A stretch of DNA of 5,309 nt from positions 1 to 5,309 of the forward strand of contig JAIOTM010000417.1 in assembly GCA_021106755.1 (NCBI GenBank), read 5' to 3'. Below the pieces are notes generated by a model, which saw only the letters and a program-made list of their open reading frames with translations, did not search any database and had not been told where the DNA came from. The DNA is from Candidatus Cloacimonadota bacterium (lineage in GTDB: Bacteria > Cloacimonadota > Cloacimonadia > Cloacimonadales > JAIOQZ01). Within the stretch, counting starts at the first letter, position 1. Each line of letters opens with the position of its first letter. Below, in pieces: positions 5,304-5,309 of the stretch. Position numbers and translations under genes: made by a program.

Positions 5304-5309
5304 ATGACA
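5304..5309 (+). CDS. Probable start of the next gene (only two codons in window)
   Basis: An ATG at 5304 is followed by ACA at the window edge. GAGGGA at 5290-5295, inside the end of the HD gene, is spaced 8 bases before it, and the gap from the HD stop codon is 5 bases. The pattern matches the tight spacing of the rest of this gene string, so another co-oriented gene probably begins here. Nothing about its product can be read. Confidence 0.4.

Overview
The window is about 5.3 kb of densely coding bacterial DNA. Every credible gene is on the + strand, with short gaps or overlaps and ordinary Shine-Dalgarno sites. The gene content (citrate lyase beside an isocitrate dehydrogenase) suggests an anaerobic or fermentative bacterium. 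The sequence alone does not fix the phylum. An amino-acid-fermenting Gram-negative lineage such as Cloacimonadota would fit, but that is a guess.

Layout. (1) Bases 3-431 hold the C-terminal end of a saccharopine dehydrogenase/lysine-ketoglutarate-reductase-like oxidoreductase whose start lies off the left edge. (2) Bases 445-1653 encode citrate lyase acyl carrier protein (CitD) and beta subunit (CitE) fused in one chain. (3) Bases 1650-3203 encode the alpha subunit CitF, joined to the previous gene by an ATGA overlap. These three genes look like one operon. (4) Bases 3204-3521 form a 318-base leader without a credible gene. It carries two diverged tandem copies of an RNA-like element with a shared opening block, a variable hairpin and a second hairpin that shows a compensatory base change. 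I do not recognise it as a known riboswitch class. (5) Bases 3522-4706 encode an isocitrate dehydrogenase of the isocitrate/isopropylmalate dehydrogenase family. (6) Bases 4723-5298 encode an HD-domain phosphohydrolase. (7) A further gene probably starts at 5304.

How the parts may work together. Citrate lyase cleaves citrate to acetate and oxaloacetate, and isocitrate dehydrogenase interconverts isocitrate and 2-oxoglutarate. With an aconitase encoded elsewhere they would connect 2-oxoglutarate to acetate plus oxaloacetate. The upstream saccharopine-dehydrogenase-like enzyme would, if correctly assigned, also handle 2-oxoglutarate or glutamate. A cluster centred on the 2-oxoglutarate/citrate node is therefore a reasonable inference. 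The tandem leader would be a plausible control device for the icd-HD transcription unit. The main candidate for something undescribed is that leader. The CitD-CitE fusion and the altered substrate-binding loop of the isocitrate dehydrogenase are secondary points of interest.
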